The notes beneath the pieces are model-generated. The model did no database searches. It was not told the origin of the DNA and saw nothing but the letters and a program-made list of their open reading frames with translations. A stretch of DNA of 21,063 nt. It comes from JAWPNA01 sp045402695 (GTDB taxonomy: Bacteria > Acidobacteriota > Polarisedimenticolia > JACPZX01 > DASXTC01). The stretch is taken from the NCBI GenBank assembly GCA_045402695.1, contig JAWPNA010000054.1, positions 1 through 21,063 on the forward strand. The letters are read 5' to 3'. Both the position numbers and the translations under genes were made by a program. Below are positions 1-7,477 of the stretch, in pieces. Positions within the stretch are counted from its first letter, which is position 1. Each line of letters opens with the position of its first letter.

Positions 1-104
1 TCCACGTCCTTGGCCGCCTTGTCCTTGGCGGGCGCCGGAGCGGCCACCAGGAGGCCACCCAGAATCGCGGCAGCCGCCGCGGCGGAGAGTGACTTTGATT
101 TCAT
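1..104 (-). CDS. Start of an exported protein of unknown function (partial)
   Basis: Only the first 34 codons are in the window; the gene runs off the left edge. The ATG at 104-102 is preceded by a strong Shine-Dalgarno, GGAGGAG, just upstream. The N-terminus begins MKSKSLSAAAAAAILGG and continues through an alanine/leucine-rich stretch to an APAPAKDKAAKD segment. That is a typical Sec signal peptide with a probable cleavage site after an Ala-x-Ala motif, followed by a lysine-rich mature start. The product is therefore probably periplasmic or outer-membrane. The function cannot be told. The gene lies 13 bp downstream of the membrane-protein gene on the same strand, so the two are probably co-transcribed. 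Confidence 0.6.
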   Translation of the reverse strand, partial: MKSKSLSAAAAAAILGGLLVAAPAPAKDKAAKDV

Positions 105-117
105 GCGACTCCTCCGA

Positions 118-618
118 TCACTCATGATTGCCTGTGCCCTCTGGCTCGTGCCCGGATGCCGGGGATTCTAGCACAGCCCCTTTGCGGCGGAAGGCCTCGT
201 CGATGTTCAAGTTCATGAGCATCGCGAGGAGCAGGAGGCTCGTCGCGACCTCCACCGCTCCCACGATGCGCGCGTGGGCCTGGAAGAAACCGCGTGTGAA
301 TGCTGCGGCCACCAGCACGGCGAACGCGAGGTGGACGGCGCGGCACCTCCCGTCACGCGAGGCGCACGCGAGGCCGACGAAGTAGATGGCCAGCAGCGCT
401 CCGTACCAGGGCAGCACCTGCAGGCTGCCGCCCTGGCCCACCCTGTAGTACAGGCTGATCACCGCGTTGAGAAAGAGCACCGCGTAAACCGTCCACCGGT
501 AGTGGCGGGACGTCAGGAGCCGCGCGAGAAAGATGTCCCCATGTCCCGAATACACGGGAGGATCAAGTCTTCCTTCGTCGTGGCTGAATTCAGGCACGCC
601 GCATGCTACCACTTGCAA
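118..618 (-). CDS. Small integral membrane protein of unknown function
   Basis: The open frame encodes up to 166 residues. Four hydrophobic segments are visible at roughly residues 40-58, 66-86, 92-112 and 118-137, so a four-helix inner-membrane protein is likely. I recognise no catalytic or binding motif. The first codon of the longest frame is a TTG at 618 with no convincing ribosome-binding site, and an internal GTG start is possible, so the N-terminus is uncertain. The stop codon lies just before the Shine-Dalgarno of the next gene on this strand (ATG at 104), suggesting an operon. The frame diverges from the cytochrome gene at 719. The hydrophobic pattern and lack of better frames support a real gene. 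Confidence 0.6.
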   Translation of the reverse strand: MQVVACGVPEFSHDEGRLDPPVYSGHGDIFLARLLTSRHYRWTVYAVLFLNAVISLYYRVGQGGSLQVLPWYGALLAIYFVGLACASRDGRCRAVHLAFAVLVAAAFTRGFFQAHARIVGAVEVATSLLLLAMLMNLNIDEAFRRKGAVLESPASGHEPEGTGNHE

Positions 619-657
619 GGATCGGCTCGATTGCGGGTCTTTCCTTGTGAGGCCGCC

Positions 658-687
658 TTGATGGAGCTTCGAGGGAGGACCTATACT
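658..687 (+). promoter_or_regulatory. Sigma70-type promoter for the cytochrome operon
   Basis: TTGATG (658-663) and TATACT (682-687) are separated by 18 bp. The -35 matches the TTGACA consensus at 4 of 6 bases and the -10 matches TATAAT at 5 of 6. Transcription would begin near 694, leaving a leader of only about 25 nt before the ATG at 719. The assignment rests on sequence alone. Confidence 0.5.
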
Positions 688-718
688 GTGGGACTTTTAT
701 GACGCCTGCATCGCCTTT

Positions 719-3715
719 ATGAGCGAAGCCGTCTCTGGTCGATCGGGCGGGCCCGCGTCTTTGCGCCGCTCACGCTCGCCTCGGCTGAGGTGGTTCCTCG
801 GGATCGCGGTCCTGGAGATCCTCAACTCCTCCTACCTCGCCGCCTACGACACCGCGAGCATCTTCTATCACGTCAACGTCTTGCTGCACGTGGCGCTCGG
901 CGTGCCCCTGGCAGGCGCCATCATCTTCATGAGCGTTCCGGCGCTTCTGGCGGGGGCACGCCGCACCGGCGGGCCGCAGGCGGTCCTGCTGCGCGTGCTG
1001 GCATTCGTCGCGGCGATCTTCGTCGGGTCGGGGCTGGTGCTGGCCTGGACCGGAACGGCCCGCCCCTACTACGGGCTCCTCCGCCTGCACGTCGTCTCCG
1101 CAATCGCGGGCGGGACGCTTCTGCTGGCCTTGGCCTGGGCGTGGTCCCGCCGGCCCTCCGCCGACTTCAAATCGCGCCTGGTCTTCCGCTGGAACGCGGC
1201 CGTGCTGGGCGTGGCGCTCGCCTGGCCTCTCGCCGCGCATGCTTGGCGCGCCTGGCGGCCGCCTCACGTGGTGACCATCGTGAATCCGGCCTCCCCACCT
1301 CTGACGCCCTTCCAGGAGGGAGGGGGCACCGCCAACCCGTTCTTCCCGTCGTCGAACGAAACGGTGGGGGCGAAGTACCTGCCTTCCGATTTCTTTCTCG
1401 ACTCCGCGGCCGCCTGCGGCAACAAGCGCTGCCATCCCGACATCACGACGCAGTGGGAAGGCTCAATGCACCATTTCTCTTCCTTCAACAACCAGTGGTA
1501 CCGCAAGTCGATCGAGTACATGCAGGACACCATCGGGACGAAGTCCTCGAAGTGGTGCGGAGGGTGCCACGACATGGCCGTGCTCCTGACGGGGCGGATG
1601 GATGTCCCGATCAGGGAGCAGATCGACACGCCGGAGGCGCAGGCCGGTATCGGGTGCCTTGTGTGCCACTCCATCGTCCACGTGAAGGACACGATGGGCC
1701 AGGGCGGCTTCGTCCTGGAGTATCCCGAGATGCACAGGCTCGCGGCCAGCAAGAACCCTTACATGAAGAAGCTCCACGACTACATGACCCGTCTCGACCC
1801 AGCGCCGCACCGTGCCACCATGATGAAGCCTTTCCACCGAGAGAGCACACCGCAGTTCTGCTCCTCGTGCCACAAGGTGCACCTCGATCAGCCGGTGAAC
1901 AACTACCGCTGGTTCCGCGGCTTCAACGAGTACGACCCGTGGCAGCAGTCCGGCGTCTCGGGCGAGGGGGCGCGGGCCTTCTACTATCCGCCGCAGTCAA
2001 AGACCTGCGCGGCGTGCCACATGCCGCTGGTGAAATCAGACGACATGGGCAACGTGGACGGATATGTCCACTCGCACCGGTTTCCGGGCGCGAACACCGC
2101 GGTGCCGTTCGCCAACAACGACCGCGAGCAGCTCGAGGCCACCGAGAAGTTCCTCAAGGAGAACAGCGTGTCGGTGGACATCTTCGGCGTGGCGGAGCTG
2201 GCCGGTCCGACCGGCCCCGCCGGCATCGCATCGTCCGGAGGATCCGCCGTGCCGGAGATGCCTGCCGGCGAACCGTCGCCGGCCGCCGCGAGCCTCTTCA
2301 CGGGAGAGGAAGGAGTGGTGGGTGCGTCGGGCTCGGCCGCGGGCGCGCAGGCGCGCTCAATCGTCCGGTTGCTGGCGCCGCTGCCGAGGCGGGCCGACCA
2401 CCATACCGGCCTTGCCCTCGAGAAGGGCCGCGACTACCTGATCGAGGTGGTCACGCGCACGCGCAGCGTCGGGCACATGTTCCCCGGCGGGACGGTGGAC
2501 GCCTTCGATGTCTGGGTCGAGCTGAAAGGCGAGGATGAGTCGGGCCGGGTGGTGTTCTGGAGCGGGTGGGTGGAGGAGCAGAGCGCGGGCGGCGTCGCCC
2601 GGAAGGGGCCGGTGGATCCTGGGGCGCACTTCTACCGGTCGTTCCTGCTGGACGCCCACGGCAATCACATCAACAAGAGAAATGCCTGGGCGGGGCGGGC
2701 GATGCTGTACGCGCGCCTCATCCCGCCGGGAGCGGCCGACACGACGCATTTCAGGGTGAGGCTCCCCGAGGATTGCGGCCGGCAGGTCACCTTCACGGCC
2801 AGGGTCAACTACCGCAAGTTCGCCTGGTGGAACACGCAGTGGGCCTACGCGGGAATCCGGGATCCCTCGCAGGCGACGTACGATGTGTCGCCTCATCATG
2901 ATGACGGGCGCTGGGTCTTCTCGGGCGACACATCGAGAGTGTCGGGGGCGCTCAAGCAGATACCCGATCTGCCGATCGTGGAGCTGGCCGCCGACTTCAA
3001 GCTGTTCGATGTCGGGGAATCGGCTCCGTCGTCCGACCTGCCTCCACCGCAGGGCGAGGATCCGGTGGCGCGGGAGCGGTACAACGACTACGGAATCGGC
3101 CTGCTGCTTCAGAAGGACTACAAGGGGGCCATCGAAGCGTTCACCTATGTGACGCGAATCGATCCAAAGTACGCCGACGGCTTCGTCAACATCGCGCGGG
3201 CGCAGATCGAGGAGGGAGACCACCAGGCGGCGCGAGCCACGCTGGAGGGGGCGCTCCAGATCGATCCCCTCCTGCCCAAGGCACACTACTTCTACGCGCT
3301 GGCGCTCAAGACGGTTGGAAAGTACGACGAGGCCATCGGACACCTGAAGGCCACTCTCGAGACCTTCCCGCGCGACCGCGTGGTGCTGAACCAGCTCGGA
3401 AGGCTACTCTTCCTGCAGCGCAAGTATGATGAGGCGATCGCGGCGTTCCATCGCACGTTGTCGATCGATCCCGAGGACCTGCAGGCGCACTACAACCTGA
3501 TGCTGTGCTATCGAGGCAAGGGAGAGCTCGAGAGCGCGCGGCGAGAGGAGACGTTGTACGCGCGCTTCAAGGCCGACGAGTCGGCGCAGGAGCTGACGGG
3601 GCCGAGGCGCCTGGAGCATCCCGAGGAGAACAACGAGAGGCTGCTCATCCATGAGCACGTCTCCACGTGGAACGGCGCGCGCGCGGCGCGCCCGGGGGAG
3701 TATGCCGGACAATGA
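719..3715 (+). CDS. Membrane-anchored multiheme c-type cytochrome with TPR domain
   Basis: The protein has 998 residues. Residues ~23-180 hold four hydrophobic helices, with histidines in the YHVNVLLH and LRLHVV segments that could ligate heme b; that ligation is my inference. The exported part carries four canonical heme c motifs: CGGCH (280-284), CLVCH (313-317), CSSCH (381-385) and CAACH (430-434). An earlier CGNKRCH (233-239) has four residues between the cysteines. Residues ~550-760 look like a beta-rich domain with a VGHMFPGG motif, as in cytochrome c554-like proteins. About five TPRs fill residues ~785-950. The likely role is periplasmic electron transfer, with the TPRs binding a partner. 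The stop overlaps the next start in ATGA, so the CRTAC1-like protein is translationally coupled and is the obvious partner candidate. The Shine-Dalgarno is weak. Substrate and redox partner are unknown. Confidence 0.85.
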   Translation: MSEAVSGRSGGPASLRRSRSPRLRWFLGIAVLEILNSSYLAAYDTASIFYHVNVLLHVALGVPLAGAIIFMSVPALLAGARRTGGPQAVLLRVLAFVAAIFVGSGLVLAWTGTARPYYGLLRLHVVSAIAGGTLLLALAWAWSRRPSADFKSRLVFRWNAAVLGVALAWPLAAHAWRAWRPPHVVTIVNPASPPLTPFQEGGGTANPFFPSSNETVGAKYLPSDFFLDSAAACGNKRCHPDITTQWEGSMHHFSSFNNQWYRKSIEYMQDTIGTKSSKWCGGCHDMAVLLTGRMDVPIREQIDTPEAQAGIGCLVCHSIVHVKDTMGQGGFVLEYPEMHRLAASKNPYMKKLHDYMTRLDPAPHRATMMKPFHRESTPQFCSSCHKVHLDQPVNNYRWFRGFNEYDPWQQSGVSGEGARAFYYPPQSKTCAACHMPLVKSDDMGNVDGYVHSHRFPGANTAVPFANNDREQLEATEKFLKENSVSVDIFGVAELAGPTGPAGIASSGGSAVPEMPAGEPSPAAASLFTGEEGVVGASGSAAGAQARSIVRLLAPLPRRADHHTGLALEKGRDYLIEVVTRTRSVGHMFPGGTVDAFDVWVELKGEDESGRVVFWSGWVEEQSAGGVARKGPVDPGAHFYRSFLLDAHGNHINKRNAWAGRAMLYARLIPPGAADTTHFRVRLPEDCGRQVTFTARVNYRKFAWWNTQWAYAGIRDPSQATYDVSPHHDDGRWVFSGDTSRVSGALKQIPDLPIVELAADFKLFDVGESAPSSDLPPPQGEDPVARERYNDYGIGLLLQKDYKGAIEAFTYVTRIDPKYADGFVNIARAQIEEGDHQAARATLEGALQIDPLLPKAHYFYALALKTVGKYDEAIGHLKATLETFPRDRVVLNQLGRLLFLQRKYDEAIAAFHRTLSIDPEDLQAHYNLMLCYRGKGELESARREETLYARFKADESAQELTGPRRLEHPEENNERLLIHEHVSTWNGARAARPGEYAGQ

Positions 3716-5493
3716 GCGTGTCGCGTAGCGTCGTCGCGTCCAGGCTCTTCCTGCTGCTCATCGCGGCCGGCGCCCTCGTCTCGATTCAGGGCTGTTATTC
3801 CTGCGAGAATCCGGCGCCGCCCGCGGTCAAGGCCGAGGCTCCCCCGGCGGTCGTGAAGGTGTCATTCACCGATGTCACGCGCGAGGCCGGCATCGATTTC
3901 AAGCACGTCAGCGGAGCGTTCGGCAGGAAGTACCTTCCCGAGACGATGGGCGCCGGCGTGGTGGTTCTCGACCATGACGGCGACGGCAGGCCCGACCTGT
4001 ATTTCGTCGGCGGCAGGAACTGGCCCGACGATCCGCGCGTTCGGGGGGCGGGAGGAGCGGCTGCACCTCTGCCGGCTCTGTACCGCAACGGGGGCGGCGG
4101 CACCTTCATCGACGTCACCAAGGAGGCGGGCCTGGCGGTACCGATGTATGGGATGGGGGCCACCGCCGGCGACTACGACAATGACGGCGACACGGATCTG
4201 TTCGTCACGGCGCTGGGGCCGGACCTGCTGTTCCGCAACGACGGCGGCCGGTTCACGGAGATCGGCAGGCAGGCCGGCGTGGCCGACGACGGTTTCGGCA
4301 CCAGCGCCACGTTTCTGGACTACGACCATGACGGTGACCTCGACCTGTTCGCCTGCAACTACGTCCAGTGGTCGGCGAAGACCGACATCTTCTGCAGCCT
4401 GGATGGACAGACCAAGTCGTACTGCACGCCCGAGTCATACCGGGGCGAGAGCAACCACCTGTACCGCAACGATGGCGGCGGCCACTTCACGGATGTCTCC
4501 AAGCAGGCCGGCGTGCACAACCCGGCGGGGAAATCGCTGGGTGTGACGACACTCGACTACGACAGCGACGGCTGGGAAGATCTCGCCGTCGCCAACGACA
4601 CCCAGCCCAACTACCTGTACCGCAACAAGGGGGACGGCACGTTCGTAGACGTGGGACGGGAGGCGGGCATCGCGTTCTCCGAGGCGGGGGTGGCGCGCGG
4701 AGCGATGGGGATCGACTCGGCCGACTACGACCACTCGGGAAGAGACAGCCTCGTCATCGGCAACTTCTCCAACGAGATGGTGGGCCTGTACCACAATGAG
4801 GGCTCGGGGCTGTTCATCGACGACGCGCCGGCCGCCGGCGTGGGGCTGCCCAGCCTGCTGACGCTCGCGTTCGGCTGCTTCTTCTTCGACTACGACCTTG
4901 ACGGCCACCCCGACATCTTCGTGGCCAACGGCCACGTCGAGGACGACATCAACCGCGTGCAGAAGGACATCACCTACGCCCAGAAGCCCCACCTGTTCCG
5001 CGGCAAGGGGGACGGCACGTTCGAACCGGTCGCGCGCTCCGCGTCTTCCTCCGGGACAGCCGATCCTCTGCAGCACGAAGTGGTGGCTCGGGGCGCGGCC
5101 TACCTCGACTACGACTCCGACGGCGACCTCGACGTCGTCATGACCACCAACAACGGGCCCGCCTACCTGCTGCGCAACGACGGCGGCAACGAGAACCCCT
5201 GGATCCGCGTGAAGCTCCAGGGCACGCGCTCGAACCGGGACGGCCTGGGCGCCCGCATCCGCGTGATCGCCGGGGGCCGGACCCTGGGATGCCTCGTGAA
5301 GGCCGGCGCCAGCTACTGCTCCGGATCGGAGATCGTCGCGACGTTCGGGCTGGGAACCGCTGCCAGCGCGGACCGCGTGGAAGTCGTGTGGCCCGGCGGC
5401 GCCACGCAGGTGGTGGAGAATCCCCCGGTGCGGGCGGTGACAGTGATCAAGGAGGAGTACGCCCGGACCGCGGCCGCCGTCCCCACTCCGTAA
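3712..5493 (+). CDS. CRTAC1-family lipoprotein with FG-GAP/VCBS repeats and ASPIC/UnbV domain
   Basis: I start this at the ATG at 3712, inside the ATGA overlap with the cytochrome gene, giving 593 residues. A hydrophobic signal ends in IQGC (Cys28), a plausible lipobox, so the mature protein is probably lipid-anchored. At least six calcium-binding-loop motifs of the form DxDxDGxxD follow, including DHDGDGRPD, DYDNDGDTD, DYDHDGDLD, DYDSDGWED, DYDLDGHPD and DYDSDGDLD. These mark FG-GAP/VCBS blades of a beta-propeller. The C-terminal ~90 residues (GLGARIRV through VVWPGG) match the ASPIC/UnbV domain that typically ends CRTAC1-like proteins. Such proteins often sit beside TPR or multiheme proteins in environmental bacteria. 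Their biochemical role is not settled; an adhesive or scaffolding function outside the membrane is inferred. Confidence 0.85.
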   Translation: MSVSRSVVASRLFLLLIAAGALVSIQGCYSCENPAPPAVKAEAPPAVVKVSFTDVTREAGIDFKHVSGAFGRKYLPETMGAGVVVLDHDGDGRPDLYFVGGRNWPDDPRVRGAGGAAAPLPALYRNGGGGTFIDVTKEAGLAVPMYGMGATAGDYDNDGDTDLFVTALGPDLLFRNDGGRFTEIGRQAGVADDGFGTSATFLDYDHDGDLDLFACNYVQWSAKTDIFCSLDGQTKSYCTPESYRGESNHLYRNDGGGHFTDVSKQAGVHNPAGKSLGVTTLDYDSDGWEDLAVANDTQPNYLYRNKGDGTFVDVGREAGIAFSEAGVARGAMGIDSADYDHSGRDSLVIGNFSNEMVGLYHNEGSGLFIDDAPAAGVGLPSLLTLAFGCFFFDYDLDGHPDIFVANGHVEDDINRVQKDITYAQKPHLFRGKGDGTFEPVARSASSSGTADPLQHEVVARGAAYLDYDSDGDLDVVMTTNNGPAYLLRNDGGNENPWIRVKLQGTRSNRDGLGARIRVIAGGRTLGCLVKAGASYCSGSEIVATFGLGTAASADRVEVVWPGGATQVVENPPVRAVTVIKEEYARTAAAVPTP

Positions 5494-5524
5494 GTCTGGC
5501 CCGGGCGGCCCGTGGTCCCGGCCT

Positions 5525-5971
5525 TCACGCCGCCAGCTCGCCGGCCTCCAGCAGTGTCTTGAAGCGCTCGACGTCCGTCCGCATGCGCTTCTCGATGGTG
5601 CCCCGGATGAACGGCGCCATCAGCTTGAGAAATCCGCGAAAGAGCAAGTCCGCTTCCATCACCCACTTCGTCCTGCCCGGCGCGACCTCGGTGAACGAGT
5701 TCTGGACCGTGTTGACCGCATGGCCGGAGTCGTACATGCCGGCGAACGCAACCAACTCCTGACGCAGCGTGATCGTCTCCGTGAGGACGATCGAGCGCCC
5801 ATTCTCATCGTAGGTCAGGCGCGACACCGCCCCGACCTGCCCCGGCGTTCCGCTCACCGGCTCGAATGACTTCAACGTAGGCTGCCACTTCCTCATGTTG
5901 GCGGGACTGTCGAACGCCTTCCAGACCTCCTGCCGGCTTTTGTCCAGGGTCACCTCGACCGTCATCCGCAT
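5525..5971 (-). CDS. SRPBCC (START/Bet v1-like) family protein
   Basis: The protein is 148 residues when started at the ATG at 5971, chosen because GGAGG lies 8 nt upstream. A longer frame back to 5995 exists but lacks such a site. The opening MRMTVEVTLDKSRQEVWKAF is the first strand and helix typical of the SRPBCC fold (polyketide cyclase/dehydrase and CoxG-like proteins). The Trp/Phe-rich segment, the central strands and a long C-terminal helix (RMRTDVERFKTLLEAG) also fit. The fold binds hydrophobic ligands, but the ligand cannot be predicted here. The gene is convergent with the CRTAC1-like gene, about 30 bp away, and lies downstream of the zinc-ribbon gene on the same strand, with which it probably shares a transcript. 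Confidence 0.7.
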   Translation of the reverse strand: MRMTVEVTLDKSRQEVWKAFDSPANMRKWQPTLKSFEPVSGTPGQVGAVSRLTYDENGRSIVLTETITLRQELVAFAGMYDSGHAVNTVQNSFTEVAPGRTKWVMEADLLFRGFLKLMAPFIRGTIEKRMRTDVERFKTLLEAGELAA

Positions 5972-6025
5972 TCTCAAATCCTCCGCGACATCCACCAGCC
6001 GCGCAGAAAATGGTCCATGACCTGA

Positions 6026-6307
6026 TCAGCCGGCGCGGTCAGATTTCCAGCGCTCGAGTCGAGGGATGTTCCGGGTGAAGAAGCCCGCCACGAACCCAGG
6101 GAACCCGAACTCCTTCAGCTTGCCCTTGACGAGCTCCTGCATCTGTCCGACCGTCGCATCGGGCATCGTGAACCGGCCCTCCCGGTAACAGTGGGAGCAG
6201 TACGTCGTGCTGCGCGTGCCGTCCGCGTTCGTGCCGCCTCCCTGCTCATCCTTCTTGAACGGCATCCCGCACGACTGGCAGTTCTTGTGGTGCTCAGTGG
6301 TTCCCAT
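6026..6307 (-). CDS. Small putative zinc-ribbon protein
   Basis: The protein has 93 residues. The N-terminus holds NCQSCGMPF and, about 20 residues on, YCSHCYREGRF: two CxxC knuckles spaced as in the putative zinc-ribbon family (PF12674-like), whose members also share the adjacent C-terminal helical part. The ATG at 6307 follows GAGGTG at proper distance. Residues 50-93 are predicted helical with a conserved-looking FGFPGFVAGFF segment. The family role is unknown; zinc binding is expected from the four cysteines. The gene begins just beyond the decayed higA remnant and is followed on the same strand by the SRPBCC gene. Confidence 0.7.
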   Translation of the reverse strand: MGTTEHHKNCQSCGMPFKKDEQGGGTNADGTRSTTYCSHCYREGRFTMPDATVGQMQELVKGKLKEFGFPGFVAGFFTRNIPRLERWKSDRAG

Positions 6308-6375
6308 GCGCTCACCTCGTCTGATCAGTAACGATGGATCGAGACCTGTAAAGTACCTTGTGGAAGATCAGGTGC

Positions 6376-6530
6376 CTACACGACCCTCCGCGGAACCGTG
6401 ACCTCCTTCTTGAGACGGTCGCCCAGGCGACGTCCTTGGCAAGCCGACACTGCGTGACGCCAAGGGGTCTCAGGAACTCTTCAAGCAGGACCTCGCCAGA
6501 GTGAATCGGTGGGTGTCGCTTTCGCGCCAT
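6376..6530 (-). pseudogene. higA: higA antitoxin remnant (XRE family), frame-disrupted
   Basis: From the ATG at 6530 the first 33 codons read MARKRHPPIHSGEVLLEEFL and then RPLGVTQCRLAKDV. This is the conserved N-terminus of HigA-type addiction-module antitoxins, which normally read HPGEVLLEEFL and then a helix-turn-helix. After LAKDV the frame loses all similarity. In the +2 frame KEVTVPRRVV then a TAG (6378-6376) resembles the expected VPPRRIN stretch, so an indel probably occurred, and the rest of the HTH is absent. The open frame runs on to 6312 as nonsense. A working antitoxin is not expected. It lies directly downstream of a higB scrap, as in intact higBA modules. Confidence 0.65.
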
Positions 6531-6543
6531 CTGGGATCCCTCG

Positions 6544-6591
6544 TCAGCGGGAAACCTTTCCCGCCTCGCGATCCCGGAAGCTCCGGATTAT
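6544..6591 (-). pseudogene. higB: higB toxin N-terminal scrap
   Basis: Read on the minus strand from 6591, the codons give IIRSFRDREAGKVSR and then TGA. HigB/RelE-type toxins commonly begin MIRSFRDREAEK, so this is the first ~14 residues, with the start codon changed to ATA and the rest of the toxin missing. The higA-like ATG is only 13 bp beyond the stop, so an internal deletion has removed most of higB. The piece is short, but its order and strand beside higA make a chance match unlikely. Confidence 0.5.
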
Positions 6592-6695
6592 CTACCGGAA
6601 TCATGACGCGTCTCGTTACTACTTTCAAGATTCTAACGACACTGAGCCGCCTGGACGCCCCGGTTAGCCCGCGGTCGGGACGCACACGCCCTGGG

Positions 6696-6848
6696 CTAGC
6701 CCTTCTGGCTGGATGCCTTGTCGGAGACGTACTTCATGAACAGCAGGACGAGAACGAAGTCCTCGTACTGCGACGCATCCATCCCGCCGCGTAGTTCGTC
6801 GCAGCTCTTCCAGAGGGAGGAGTACAGTTCGGATTACTTGATGGGCAT
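6696..6848 (-). pseudogene. hsdM: hsdM 5' fragment (type I restriction-modification methyltransferase)
   Basis: From an ATG at 6848 the minus strand reads MPIK, an in-frame TAA (6836-6834), then SELYSSLWKSCDELRGG and MDASQYEDFVLVLLFMKYVSDKASSQKG before TAG (6698-6696). This is the conserved N-terminal helical region of HsdM, the modification subunit of type I restriction systems (typically LRGGMDxSQYxDYVLxLLFLKYVSDK). The gene is dead: a nonsense codon at position 5 and loss of everything after ~50 codons, including the whole catalytic domain. A GAAGGAG ribosome-binding-like site remains 13 nt upstream of the ATG. No hsdS or hsdR is seen. Confidence 0.7.
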
Positions 6849-7164
6849 GGACCGGGTGTGCTCCTTCACTCACGTTCCATGAGCGCGCGGCCAAGGTATC
6901 ACGGCTGGAGCCTGCCGCTGCATGAGCGCAAGTCCTCACTCTTCTCCGAGTCAGTCGGCACCAGCTTCGCTCGCTCCTTAGCTTGTGCGTGTCACAGAGG
7001 GTGGCGCACCGCCCGGTGTAGAGGAAGCCCGACTCCTACCCGACCATTCCACTTCCCTCCGTGCGCTTGTACGAACATGGCCATCCTGTCGCGAGTGAGC
7101 CGGTGAGTTTCAACGCTGTGATGGTCCAATGATCAAAAAACATTGTGTTTCACAAAGAATTCTC
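6849..7164. other. Gene-poor stretch upstream of the HNH gene
   Basis: No convincing gene is seen on either strand. The left part has a short plus-strand open frame without recognisable similarity. The right end (about 7125-7164) is clearly AT-richer than its surroundings and holds a small perfect inverted repeat, TTGTG-TTT-CACAA (7143-7155), immediately upstream of the candidate HNH promoter. It may be an operator or simply AT-rich upstream promoter DNA. Confidence 0.4.
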
Positions 7165-7192
7165 TTGACATCCGCGAGGTGATCGTTGTACC
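7165..7192 (+). promoter_or_regulatory. Candidate promoter of the original HNH gene
   Basis: A perfect TTGACA (7165-7170) is followed after 16 bp by the weak -10 candidate TGTACC (7187-7192, 3 of 6 matches). AT-rich DNA lies directly upstream. It is placed about 65 bp before the ATG at 7260, which has AGGAAGG just upstream. The -35 is convincing; the -10 is not. Confidence 0.35.
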
Positions 7193-7398
7193 TTCGTCGC
7201 GTCATCTCAATCCTCGACTTTCCGACTCAGTCGTGCCGCCTCATCTCCAGGAAGGGTCGATGCTCGAAACGACGCAGCCGCCCAACAGCTTCGATGTCAG
7301 ATCCTCCTTGGGAACGGCGATTCCCCGGGAGTTTCTCCGGGGCGCCGGGCCGAGCGGGCCGGCCGGTAACCGGAGTTCGGCGCTGGCGGAGGCTTACG

Positions 7399-7406
7399 AT
7401 CGACTT
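7399..7406. repeat. Target-site duplication, left copy
   Basis: ATCGACTT directly abuts the left inverted repeat and recurs directly after the right one at 9440-9447. Eight bp is the duplication length expected of IS1595-family insertion. Confidence 0.85.
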
Positions 7407-7428
7407 GGGAATTATACCCTTGACAAAC
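7407..7428 (+). repeat. IS1595 left terminal inverted repeat
   Basis: The left end starts GGGAATTATA and ends CTTGACAAAC. It differs from the inverted right end only at positions 1, 10 and 12. The repeat contains the TTGACA that acts as the -35 of the transposase promoter. Confidence 0.85.
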
Positions 7429-7448
7429 CCTAACCTTCGTCGTACATT
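7420..7448 (+). promoter_or_regulatory. Transposase promoter overlapping the left inverted repeat
   Basis: TTGACA (7420-7425), a 17-bp spacer, then TACATT (7443-7448, 4 of 6 matches to TATAAT). The predicted start near 7455 precedes the AAGGAG ribosome-binding site and the ATG at 7478. Because the -35 lies inside the terminal repeat, transposase bound to the end would compete with RNA polymerase, which would give autoregulation. Confidence 0.6.
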
Positions 7449-7477
7449 CATGCCGGACAGTTTGAAAAGGAGCCGAC

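Larger units (their letters stand above)
7260..7433 (+). pseudogene. 5' fragment of HNH endonuclease gene, cut off by IS insertion
   Basis: The ATG at 7260 follows AGGAAGG closely. Codons 1-49 (MLETTQPP through EAYDRL) belong to the original HNH gene. The frame then enters the insertion sequence at 7407, adds GNYTLDKP and stops at 7433. The evidence for joining is exact: deleting 7407-9447 (the element plus one copy of the 8-bp duplication) links codons for EAYDRL directly and in frame to LRWLMASDQ at 9448. The rebuilt gene would encode 653 residues. The proline-rich N-terminus has no recognised domain of its own. As it stands this is a truncated 57-residue frame. Confidence 0.7.

Noticed and set aside
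128..702. Overlapping plus-strand open frames opposite the small membrane-protein gene
   Set aside because: Composition is arginine/alanine-rich without domains, and the minus-strand frame has coherent membrane helices.
5493..5525. GC-rich imperfect hairpin between the convergent CRTAC1-like and SRPBCC genes as a terminator
   Set aside because: The stem is bulged and no T-run follows on either strand, so an intrinsic terminator is not supported.
6858..7106. 82-codon plus-strand ORF, or a group II intron remnant, in the gene-poor stretch
   Set aside because: No recognisable protein similarity, no ribosome-binding site, and the intron-like GTGCGCC on the minus strand is not backed by any domain V-like or reverse-transcriptase sequence.
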